Origin: JAWXUE01 sp044432925
Lineage (GTDB): Bacteria; Bacillota_I; Bacilli_A; Acholeplasmatales; Anaeroplasmataceae
Assembly: GCA_044432925.1 (NCBI GenBank)
Contig: JAWXUE010000017.1
Span: 1-28,533, forward strand
Reading direction: 5' to 3'
Length of the DNA stretch: 28,533 nt
Part shown: positions 15,277 through 21,855 of the stretch, one piece after another
Layout: every line of letters begins with the position of its first letter
How positions within the stretch are numbered: the first letter of the stretch is position 1
Notes under the pieces: generated by a model
Told to the model about the DNA's origin: nothing
Seen by the model: only the letters and a program-made list of their open reading frames with translations
Database searches by the model: none
Translations under genes and position numbers: made by a program

Positions 15277-17589
15277 ATGAATTATAGTCATAAATTAGAG
15301 TTTGATAAAATAATAAATACAATTAAAAAGTATACTTATACTCCTTATGCTAATGTTTTATTAGATAATTTATTACCTAGTAATGACTATAATAAAGTGT
15401 TACGTATTAATTCACAAACAAATGAAGCTAGAGTTCTTACGTTTAAATATGAGAACTTGAGCTTTTTATGTTTAAATGATATAAAAGAATTAATTGATAA
15501 ATTAAAACACAATGTTATTATTAATCAATTTGATTTATTAGAAATATTTATTTTGATAAAAAATAGTAGAGAAACGATTAATTATTATAAATCATTAAAA
15601 GAAAAAGAAGAAATAATTCATTTAAAAGAATATTTTACTAATATTAATAAATTAGATAATCTATATAAAAGAATAAATAGTATAATTGATGATAATGCTG
15701 AAATTATCGATAGTGCCTCAGAATATTTATATTCTATTAGAACAAATTTAAAAAATCATAATTTAGATATCAGAAATAAACTATTAGATATAATAAGTAG
15801 TAAGTCTAGTTATTTATCTGAAACAGTAATTGTATTAAGAAATGATAGAATGTGTTTATGTGTAAAAGAGTCACATAAAAATCAAATCAAAGGTACAATT
15901 CATGATCAATCATCAAGTGGAAATACTTATTATATAGAACCAAGTATTGTTTCAACTCTTTATGCTAAGATAAATCATTTATTATTAGAAGAAAGTGATG
16001 AAATAAAAAAAATACTTAGAAAAATAAGTAATGAAATATTTGAAGAATATAATGAGATTACACAAAATTTTTATATATTATCTAATTTAGATGTAATATT
16101 TGCTAAAGCGAAATATGCTATTAATATTGATGGATATTTAATTAATATAAAAAATAATAAAGAAATAAATTTAATTAAAGCAAGACATCCTTTAATAAAA
16201 AAAGAAGATGTTATTCCTATAGACGTTAATTTAGGTAAAACACATGATGCTATTATAATTACAGGACCTAACACAGGTGGTAAAACAGTTGTACTTAAAA
16301 CAGTTGGTCTACTTACTTTAATGATGCAATCAGGTATTTTAGTACCAGCTGATGATAATTCTACATTATCTATATTTGACAATGTATTTGTTGATATAGG
16401 AGATTCTCAATCAATAGAACAATCCTTATCAACATTCTCTTCTCATATGACTAATATAATAAATATTGTTAATAATTCAACTGATAAATCATTGATATTA
16501 TTAGATGAATTAGGAAGTGGTACTGACCCTAACGAAGGAAGTTTACTTGCCATTTCTATTATTGATGAATTACTAATAAGAGATGTTAGGATGATTGCTA
16601 CAACACATTATGCTAATTTAAAATCTTATGCGTACAATAAAGATAAAGTTATTAATGCATCAGTTGAATTTGATATTAAAACATTAAAACCTACCTATAA
16701 ATTATTATTAGGAATACCTGGTATGAGTAATGCTATTAATATTTCTAAAAATTTAGGATTAAATGAAAATATAATTAATAATGCAATTAATTTAGCTAAT
16801 GCTAAAAATAATGATACAGATAACTTAATGAATAAACTTGAGTATAAAAACTTAGAGTTATTAGAAAAAGAAAAAGAATATAATTTTTTATTAGAAGAAG
16901 TAAATAAAGAAAAATTATCTTATGAAAATAAATTACTAGATATTAAAAAAGAACAAATTAATTTAATTACTAAAGCTAAACAAGAAGCAGAAAACATCTT
17001 ACAAAAAGCTAGAGATGATAGTAAAAAATTAATTGAAAAATTAGATGAAATGAAATCTAATGAAATAAAAGAACATCAAATAGCTGCGCTTAAAAATGAG
17101 GCTAATAATTTAAAAATAAAAAAAGAAATAAAAAAAGAAATCTCTACTTTTGAAGTAGGAGAATTAGTTTCAATTGATGAATACGATAGAACAGGTACAA
17201 TAAAATCAATTAAAAATAATAAACATATTATTAAAATAGGTAATATTGAAATGAGTTTTAAAGCAGAAGAATTATCTAAAACTAAAAAAATAGAACAACC
17301 TAAAGTAACAAAGAAAAAAAATTATACACCTAAGATGACAAAGACAGCAAAGTTAGAGTTAGATTTAAGAGGTTATAGATATGAAGAAGTTTCTTATACA
17401 ATAGATAAGTTTATAGATGATGCTTATATGGCTGGGTTAAATCAAATTAATATAATACATGGATTTGGTAGTGGTGCAGTAAGAAACGCTACACAAGAAT
17501 ACCTAAAGAAATGTTCTTATGTAAAAGAAACAAGATTTGGTGGGGAGTTTGAAGGCGGTAATGGAGTTACTGTTGTATATTTAAAGTAA
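15277..17589 (+). CDS. mutS2: Endonuclease MutS2 / ribosome-collision factor
   Basis: A 770-residue MutS2 protein. The core and clamp occupy roughly 1-290. The ATPase domain has Walker A GPNTGGKT at 330-337 and Walker B LILLDELGSGTDP at about 407-419, with TTHYANLK following. A long coiled-coil region rich in Glu and Lys lies at about 500-625, then a KOW-like segment, and a C-terminal Smr domain from about 690 (LELDLRG and HGFGSGAVRNATQEYL) which is the nuclease module. The mismatch-reading MutS domain I is missing, as is normal for MutS2. The family suppresses recombination and, in Bacillus, splits collided ribosomes. It starts four bases after the preceding stop, with GAGAGGT as ribosome site. 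Confidence 0.94.
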   Translation: MNYSHKLEFDKIINTIKKYTYTPYANVLLDNLLPSNDYNKVLRINSQTNEARVLTFKYENLSFLCLNDIKELIDKLKHNVIINQFDLLEIFILIKNSRETINYYKSLKEKEEIIHLKEYFTNINKLDNLYKRINSIIDDNAEIIDSASEYLYSIRTNLKNHNLDIRNKLLDIISSKSSYLSETVIVLRNDRMCLCVKESHKNQIKGTIHDQSSSGNTYYIEPSIVSTLYAKINHLLLEESDEIKKILRKISNEIFEEYNEITQNFYILSNLDVIFAKAKYAINIDGYLINIKNNKEINLIKARHPLIKKEDVIPIDVNLGKTHDAIIITGPNTGGKTVVLKTVGLLTLMMQSGILVPADDNSTLSIFDNVFVDIGDSQSIEQSLSTFSSHMTNIINIVNNSTDKSLILLDELGSGTDPNEGSLLAISIIDELLIRDVRMIATTHYANLKSYAYNKDKVINASVEFDIKTLKPTYKLLLGIPGMSNAINISKNLGLNENIINNAINLANAKNNDTDNLMNKLEYKNLELLEKEKEYNFLLEEVNKEKLSYENKLLDIKKEQINLITKAKQEAENILQKARDDSKKLIEKLDEMKSNEIKEHQIAALKNEANNLKIKKEIKKEISTFEVGELVSIDEYDRTGTIKSIKNNKHIIKIGNIEMSFKAEELSKTKKIEQPKVTKKKNYTPKMTKTAKLELDLRGYRYEEVSYTIDKFIDDAYMAGLNQINIIHGFGSGAVRNATQEYLKKCSYVKETRFGGEFEGGNGVTVVYLK

Positions 17590-17601
17590 AGGAGAGATAC
17601 T

Positions 17602-18474
17602 ATGGATGGATTTATTGTATTAAACAAAGAACCTAATATGACTAGTTTTGATTGTGTTGCTAAATGTAGAGGCATATTTAAAACAAAACAAGTAGGACAT
17701 ACAGGTACTCTTGATCCTATGACTACAGGAGTTTTAGTTATAGCTTTAAATAAAGCGACTAAATTAATGGAGTTAACTTTAGATAAAAAGAAAAAATATT
17801 ATGCGCAAGTATTAGTAGGAATACAAACAGATATGTTAGATATAACTGGTAAAATAACAGAACAAGAAAATATTGAAGAAATTAATTTAGAACTATTAAA
17901 AGAAAAAATTTTAGAATTATCTAAAACAACAACGCAGATACCACCGATGTATTCTGCTATAAAAGTTAATGGAAAAAAATTATATGAATATGCTAGACAA
18001 GGAATAACAATCGAAAGAAAACCAAGAGATATACATATAGACTACATTGATTTAAAAAGTGATATATATAAAGAAGATGGACATTTAAGATTTGAAATAG
18101 AAGTAATGGCAGACTCAGGAATTTATATAAGAAGTTTAATTGATGACTTAGGAAAATTGATGGGTGTACCTATGACAATGAGCAAATTACAAAGATCTCA
18201 AAGTGGAGATTATAAAGTGGAAGATTCATATACTTTAGATGATTGTAGAAATGGTAATTATAAATTAGTAACTATAGAAGAAATATTTAAACATACACCT
18301 TTTATTGAAGTTAATGATTTCCATGCTAAATTAGTAAAAAATGGAGTTATGTTAGATCAAAGACAAGCTAAATTTGATGAAATATTTAGAGTATATCATA
18401 ATAATAAATTAATAGCTTTATTTAAACCACACACAAAAGGAAACTATAAAATAATAGTATATTTAGGTGATTAG
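17602..18474 (+). CDS. truB: tRNA pseudouridine-55 synthase TruB
   Basis: A 290-residue enzyme that makes pseudouridine 55 in the T-loop of tRNAs. The catalytic aspartate is D38 in GHTGTLDPMTTGVL; the N-terminus GFIVLNKEPNMTSFD, the segment QIPPMYSAIKVNGKKLYEYAR and SGIYIRSLIDDLG are all typical. A C-terminal PUA-like region is short. AAAGGAGAG at 17588-17596 precedes ATG. It ends in TAG, the only stop in this window that is not TAA, and ribF begins one base after it. Confidence 0.95.
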   Translation: MDGFIVLNKEPNMTSFDCVAKCRGIFKTKQVGHTGTLDPMTTGVLVIALNKATKLMELTLDKKKKYYAQVLVGIQTDMLDITGKITEQENIEEINLELLKEKILELSKTTTQIPPMYSAIKVNGKKLYEYARQGITIERKPRDIHIDYIDLKSDIYKEDGHLRFEIEVMADSGIYIRSLIDDLGKLMGVPMTMSKLQRSQSGDYKVEDSYTLDDCRNGNYKLVTIEEIFKHTPFIEVNDFHAKLVKNGVMLDQRQAKFDEIFRVYHNNKLIALFKPHTKGNYKIIVYLGD

Positions 18475-18475
18475 T

Positions 18476-19324
18476 ATGGAAATATTTAATTTAGATAAAA
18501 CAATGAAATTACCAATTTTAGAATTAAATTGTACTACAATAGGTAATTTTGATGGAGTTCACATAGGACATCAAAATTTAATTAAAGAAACAAAAGAAGC
18601 AGGATTCAAATCTTTAGTAATAACATTTGATGAAATAAATAAAGATAATTTATTTACTTTAGAAGATAAAATAGAAAAAATAAAACAATTAGAAGTTGAT
18701 TATTTAATAATATTAAAATATGAAGATTTCAAAAATATGTTTTATACAGAATTTATTAAAATGTTAAAAAAATTAAAAACAAAAAAAGTAGTAATAGGTA
18801 AAGATTTTAGATTTGGATTTAAACAAGAGGGAGATTATATTGACCTTGAAAATAAATTCGAAGTTAAAAGATTAGATGATATATTAATAGATAATAAAAG
18901 AATATCTTCTACTAGTATTAGACAATATTTAACAGAAGGTAGTTTAGAAAAAGTAAATGAATTATTAGGATATAACTATTTTGTTAAAGGGATAGTAGTT
19001 AAAGGTAATCAGTTAGGGAGAACAATTGGTTTTCCTACAGCTAATTTAGAAACAATAGTTCATTTAATAAAACCAGGAGTATATAAAACAATTACATTTT
19101 ACGATGATAAAGAGTATAAAAGTATTACTAATATAGGAGTTAACCCTACATTTAATAAAGTAGATACATTGAAAATAGAAACTTTTTTATTAAATGAAAA
19201 TATTGATTTATATGACAAAGAAATAAAAGTAGAATTTATAACTAAATTAAGAGATGAAAAAAAATTTAATAACAAAGAAGAATTAATCGAAGTATTAAAT
19301 AATGATACAAAGAGTTGGTTATAA
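18476..19324 (+). CDS. ribF: Bifunctional riboflavin kinase / FAD synthetase
   Basis: A 282-residue enzyme that phosphorylates riboflavin to FMN and adenylates FMN to FAD. The N-terminal nucleotidyltransferase domain has GNFDGVHIGHQ at about 23-33 and the SSTSIRQYL motif near 141. The C-terminal flavokinase domain begins near 168 with GIVVKGNQLGRTIGFPTANL and ends in LRDEKKF. It is slightly shorter than the usual 305-315. ATG 18476 is preferred over the in-frame GTG at 18467 because AGGTGAT (18465-18471) serves as its ribosome site. It is the last gene of the operon; a strong hairpin follows. Confidence 0.93.
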   Translation: MEIFNLDKTMKLPILELNCTTIGNFDGVHIGHQNLIKETKEAGFKSLVITFDEINKDNLFTLEDKIEKIKQLEVDYLIILKYEDFKNMFYTEFIKMLKKLKTKKVVIGKDFRFGFKQEGDYIDLENKFEVKRLDDILIDNKRISSTSIRQYLTEGSLEKVNELLGYNYFVKGIVVKGNQLGRTIGFPTANLETIVHLIKPGVYKTITFYDDKEYKSITNIGVNPTFNKVDTLKIETFLLNENIDLYDKEIKVEFITKLRDEKKFNNKEELIEVLNNDTKSWL

Positions 19325-19331
19325 TTAAAGT

Positions 19332-19365
19332 AATACCCCATATAATTAAATATATGGGGTATTTT
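19332..19365 (+). terminator. Terminator after ribF
   Basis: A perfect 13-bp stem, AATACCCCATATA (19332-19344) with TATATGGGGTATT (19351-19363), but the T tract is only four bases and runs straight into the -35 box of the next promoter. Confidence 0.75.
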
Positions 19366-19392
19366 GACATTTCTATTACAAATTGATATAAT
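19364..19392 (+). promoter_or_regulatory. Perfect consensus sigma-A promoter of the zinc-ribbon/darA unit
   Basis: TTGACA (19364-19369), a 17-base spacer and TATAAT (19387-19392), matching the consensus at all twelve positions. A direct repeat AATTGATATAAT (19381-19392 and 19394-19405) creates a second TATAAT 13 bases downstream, which has no matching -35 box. Confidence 0.85.
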
Positions 19393-19426
19393 TAATTGAT
19401 ATAATAAATAAAAGGAGAATTTTAAT

Positions 19427-19738
19427 ATGAAATTTTGTACAAAATGTGGTCATGAAATGTATGATGAGGCTGTAGTATGTGTGTCTTGTGGTGCTGAATC
19501 AAAAAATAAATCTCAAACTAGTAATACATTACCAATAGTAGCTTTAGTATTTTCGTTTATTTTTGCTATAGTAGGTGTAGGATTAGGAGCATACGGTGCT
19601 TATAAATGTAAAGGTGTTAATGATAAAGGATTTAAATTATCAGTAGCAGCGATTGTAGTAGGTGTGTTAAATATGATAGCAGGTGCTGTTCTTAACACTA
19701 TATTACCTTCATTATTAGAAGGTTTATTAGCTGTTTAA
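19427..19738 (+). CDS. Zinc-ribbon, two-helix membrane protein
   Basis: A 103-residue protein with an N-terminal zinc ribbon, C4xxC7G and C18xxC21G, followed by a linker and two hydrophobic helices at about 35-58 and 70-95, joined by a loop with CKGVNDKGFKLS. The arrangement resembles zinc-ribbon plus DUF4190-like small membrane proteins common in Firmicutes; no biochemical role is known to me. AAAGGAG lies ten bases before the ATG, and the promoter upstream is the best in the window, so high expression is likely. darA follows 21 bases later, probably on the same transcript. Confidence 0.8.
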   Translation: MKFCTKCGHEMYDEAVVCVSCGAESKNKSQTSNTLPIVALVFSFIFAIVGVGLGAYGAYKCKGVNDKGFKLSVAAIVVGVLNMIAGAVLNTILPSLLEGLLAV

Positions 19739-19759
19739 TTATAGAAAGAAGGTTTTGTT

Positions 19760-20083
19760 ATGAAAATGGTTTTAGCGATTGTTTCACATGATGACTCAAA
19801 TAAAGTTCAAAAAGCTTTAGTGAATGAAAAGTTTTTCGCTACTAAATTATCATCTACAGGAGGATTTTTAAGTAAAGGAAATACAACGTTCATGATTGGT
19901 TGTGAGGACGAATTAGTAGAAAAAGCAATAGAAGTAATATCAGAACATTGTAAATCAAGAAAGAAAATAGTACCTAATTCATTAGTTTCTGAATATGGAA
20001 TGTTTTCAAATCAAATGATAGAAGTATCAGTTGGTGGGGCAACAATCTTTGTTTTAGATGTTGCACAATTTAAAAAAATATAA
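19760..20083 (+). CDS. darA: Cyclic di-AMP receptor DarA (PstA, PII-like)
   Basis: A 107-residue PII-like trimeric protein that binds the second messenger c-di-AMP in the cytoplasm. The match to Bacillus DarA/YaaQ is strong along its whole length: MVLAIVSHDDSNKVQKAL at the start, the TKLSSTGGFLSKGNTTFMIG segment (28-47) that forms the nucleotide pocket, and VSVGGATIFVLDVAQF at the end. The large T- and B-loop differences from classical PII proteins are typical of the family. No diadenylate cyclase gene is in the window. A bidirectional terminator separates it from the convergent TM2 gene. Confidence 0.9.
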   Translation: MKMVLAIVSHDDSNKVQKALVNEKFFATKLSSTGGFLSKGNTTFMIGCEDELVEKAIEVISEHCKSRKKIVPNSLVSEYGMFSNQMIEVSVGGATIFVLDVAQFKKI

Positions 20084-20089
20084 AAAAAT

Positions 20090-20120
20090 AGCAAACTATT
20101 AAATAGTTTGCTTTTTCTTT
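20090..20120. terminator. Bidirectional terminator between darA and the TM2 gene
   Basis: AGCAAACTA (20090-20098) pairs with TAGTTTGCT (20104-20112). Ts follow on the + strand, and the A run before 20090 gives a T tract on the - strand, so it can end both convergent transcripts. Confidence 0.8.
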
Positions 20121-20340
20121 ATTCCATTGGATTTCCGTTACCATCAAGTTTATTTTTATCGCATAAAATCATTATTCCATCGATTAAACACCAGAATCTT
20201 CCGAATCCAAAAAATAATGTTGTTACTAATTGAAGTACACCGATTTTTGAATCATTCATGTAAAATCTACCAATTCCAAATCCAATAAAAATTTGAAGAA
20301 TTGCAGCTGCTAGTCTATTTTTAGAATTTCCGTTTGCCAT
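20119..20340 (-). CDS. TM2-domain membrane protein
   Basis: A 73-residue protein with the TM2 pattern: a first helix (AAAILQIFIGFGIGRFYMND), a short turn with SKIGVLQL, and a second helix (FGFGRFWCLIDGIMIL) carrying the family's D-x-x-x-x-x pattern between helices, then a short polar tail. TM2 proteins are small, widespread and mostly unassigned. I placed the start at 20340, where ATG is preceded by AGGTGA on the - strand; the longer open frame up to 20553 would run through its own promoter and the rpsO leader and is not credible. It is the only gene on the - strand in the window. Confidence 0.8.
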   Translation of the reverse strand: MANGNSKNRLAAAILQIFIGFGIGRFYMNDSKIGVLQLVTTLFFGFGRFWCLIDGIMILCDKNKLDGNGNPME

Positions 20341-20361
20341 ATTTTCACCTACTTTTAGTAT

Positions 20362-20390
20362 ATTGTAACAAAAAAATATATTTTTTGCAA
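20362..20390 (-). promoter_or_regulatory. Promoter of the TM2 gene
   Basis: On the - strand, TTGCAA (20385-20390), a 17-base spacer and TACAAT (20362-20367). It is divergent from the rpsO promoter about 45 bases away. Confidence 0.6.
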
Positions 20391-20433
20391 TATTTAAAAA
20401 ATTTAAAGAACTTAATAATAAGTATTTTATCAA

Positions 20434-20462
20434 TTGACTATTACTTTTTAATATGGTAAAAT
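20434..20462 (+). promoter_or_regulatory. Promoter of rpsO with extended -10
   Basis: TTGACT (20434-20439), a 17-base spacer and TAAAAT (20457-20462), preceded by TGG, which makes an extended -10 element (TGnTAAAAT). Confidence 0.72.
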
Positions 20463-20468
20463 AATAAA

Positions 20469-20530
20469 TGGCGATTTCTAGGTTGTATCGATACTCCAAC
20501 GTACTACTTTGATATCGTGACAAATAAAAA
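20469..20530 (+). promoter_or_regulatory. Candidate S15-responsive leader of rpsO
   Basis: The 5' leader has GCGAT (20471-20475) pairing with ATCGT (20514-20518), enclosing a GTTG/CAAC hairpin (20482-20485 with 20497-20500) over the palindrome GTATCGATAC. This gives a small junction of the kind that binds S15 in the autoregulated rpsO leaders of other bacteria. The structure is visible; the regulatory role is inferred. Confidence 0.42.
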
Positions 20531-20546
20531 CAAGGAGGATTTACAC

Positions 20547-20816
20547 ATGGCATTAACTAAAGAAGTAAAAGCTAAAATCATTAATGATTTTAAAATCAAA
20601 GAAGGGGATACTGGATCAACTGAGGTTCAAGTAGCTATCTTAACTCATGAAATCAACGAGTTAAACGGACACTTAAAATCTCACATTCATGATTTCCATT
20701 CAAGACGTGGATTATTAAAAAAAGTAGGACAACGTCGTAGCTTATTAGATTATTTAAAAAATAATGATTTAAATCGTTATAGAGATTTAATTGCTAAATT
20801 AGGATTAAGAAGATAA
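20547..20816 (+). CDS. rpsO: 30S ribosomal protein S15
   Basis: An 89-residue S15 that binds the 16S rRNA three-way junction during 30S assembly. The sequence holds the conserved features GDTGSTEVQVAILTHEIN, HSRRGLLKKVGQRRSLLDYL and the C-terminal RYRDLIAKLGLRR. ATG 20547 has a full AAGGAGG ribosome site at 20532-20538; the in-frame GTG at 20517 is rejected. It uses CGT for several arginines, whereas neighbours use AGA almost only, a usual mark of high expression. pnp, its normal neighbour, is separated from it by one extra gene. Confidence 0.97.
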   Translation: MALTKEVKAKIINDFKIKEGDTGSTEVQVAILTHEINELNGHLKSHIHDFHSRRGLLKKVGQRRSLLDYLKNNDLNRYRDLIAKLGLRR

Positions 20817-20822
20817 TAAATT

Positions 20823-20853
20823 AAACACGCAATTTAACGGTTGCGTGTTTTTT
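20823..20853 (+). terminator. Intrinsic terminator after rpsO
   Basis: AAACACGCAA (20823-20832) pairs perfectly with TTGCGTGTTT (20841-20850), with an eight-base loop and a T run that continues past the stem. Confidence 0.85.
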
Positions 20854-20887
20854 GCACTTTTATTGCGAATTATTATGTCGTATAATG

Positions 20888-20915
20888 TTGTTTTTAATGA
20901 AAAATATGTTATTAT
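20888..20915 (+). promoter_or_regulatory. Candidate promoter of the VWA gene
   Basis: TTGTTT (20888-20893), a 16-base spacer and TATTAT (20910-20915). An alternative TATAAT at 20881-20886 has only a poor -35 (TTTTAT, 20858-20863). Confidence 0.42.
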
Positions 20916-20954
20916 ATACATATGAATATAATTTTTTAAGAAAGAGGAATAAAT

Positions 20955-21710
20955 ATGGAAGATAAATTTTTCGGAGAAGATGATTTAGTATTAAATACAT
21001 CTGCAAGAATACCTGTTTGTTTATGTATAGACACAAGTGCTAGTATGAACAAAATATTAGATCCAGCTAGTGTTAAATTAACTGGAGAAAAAGAATTTAT
21101 TGATGGGAAATGGTGGGACATTGTTGCCGCTGGAGACACTTTAATGACAGAAATGAATAAAGGTGTTAATAAATTTTATGAAGCAATTAGAAATGATGAT
21201 CAAGCTGCAGCTGCATGTGAGATTGCAATCGTTTCATTTTCTGATGAAGCTAAAGTAGCTTCAGAATTCTCTTCAATCGAGAAAAAAGAAGAGTTTTCAA
21301 TTGATGTTGAAGGTGAATCTACTCAAATGGGTAATGGTTTAGAGTTAGCATTAGATATGTTACAAAAAAGAAAAGATGAATATAATACAAATGGTATTGA
21401 ATACTACCAACCTTGGTTAGTAATCTTCACTGATGGTGAACCTACTGATAGTATTGTTAAAGCGCAAACTAAAATTAGAGAAATGGAAGATGAGAAAAAA
21501 ATCACTGTATTCTGTTTAGCATTAGATAGCGAAGTTAACATGAACATTCTTTCTACTTTATCAAAAAGACCTGCTTTATCAATCAAAAATGATAAATTCA
21601 GTGAATTCTTTGAATGGTTAGGAAAATCAGTATCTTTAGTTTCTAGTTCTCGTGTTGGAGAAACAGTTAAATTAGATATGACTAAATTAGATAGCTGGGC
21701 TGAAATTTAA
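20955..21710 (+). CDS. TerY-like von Willebrand factor A domain protein
   Basis: A 251-residue, soluble, single-domain VWA protein. The MIDAS metal site is complete: D26-T-S28-A-S30 in CIDTSASM, T123 in GESTQMGNG and D160 in FTDGEPTD. It most resembles the TerY group, which in tellurite/stress loci works with TerC, TerD and phosphorylation partners, but no ter gene, protein phosphatase or kinase is visible here. The stretch after the DxSxS motif (residues 32-60, with DGKWWDIVAAGD) is longer than in minimal VWA folds. There is no signal peptide or membrane helix, so it acts in the cytoplasm. AGAGGA precedes ATG. It forms its own unit between the rpsO terminator and its own terminator. Function in this host is unknown. 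Confidence 0.82.
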   Translation: MEDKFFGEDDLVLNTSARIPVCLCIDTSASMNKILDPASVKLTGEKEFIDGKWWDIVAAGDTLMTEMNKGVNKFYEAIRNDDQAAAACEIAIVSFSDEAKVASEFSSIEKKEEFSIDVEGESTQMGNGLELALDMLQKRKDEYNTNGIEYYQPWLVIFTDGEPTDSIVKAQTKIREMEDEKKITVFCLALDSEVNMNILSTLSKRPALSIKNDKFSEFFEWLGKSVSLVSSSRVGETVKLDMTKLDSWAEI

Positions 21711-21716
21711 TAGTTT

Positions 21717-21746
21717 AAACACTTCTATATTTTTAGAAGTGTTTTT
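21717..21746 (+). terminator. Intrinsic terminator after the VWA gene
   Basis: AAACACTTCTA (21717-21727) pairs perfectly with TAGAAGTGTTT (21734-21744) around TATTTT, followed by Ts. Confidence 0.82.
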
Positions 21747-21772
21747 ATTTTATAAATAATATATTTTATTAC

Positions 21773-21801
21773 TTTTAAATTATCCTAAAATGTGATAAAA
21801 T
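21773..21801 (+). promoter_or_regulatory. Probable promoter of pnp
   Basis: TGATAAAAT at 21793-21801 is an extended -10 (TAAAAT at 21796-21801); the -35 region TTTTAA (21773-21778) is weak with a 17-base spacer. Confidence 0.5.
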
Positions 21802-21855
21802 ATATTGAATAAAAAAGAAAACAAAAAGAAATTTTACACGAAGGAGAAGTAAAAT

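Noticed and set aside
20341..20553. N-terminal extension of the TM2 gene on the - strand
   Set aside because: It would cover its own promoter, the rpsO promoter and the rpsO leader; ATG 20340 with AGGTGA is the better start.
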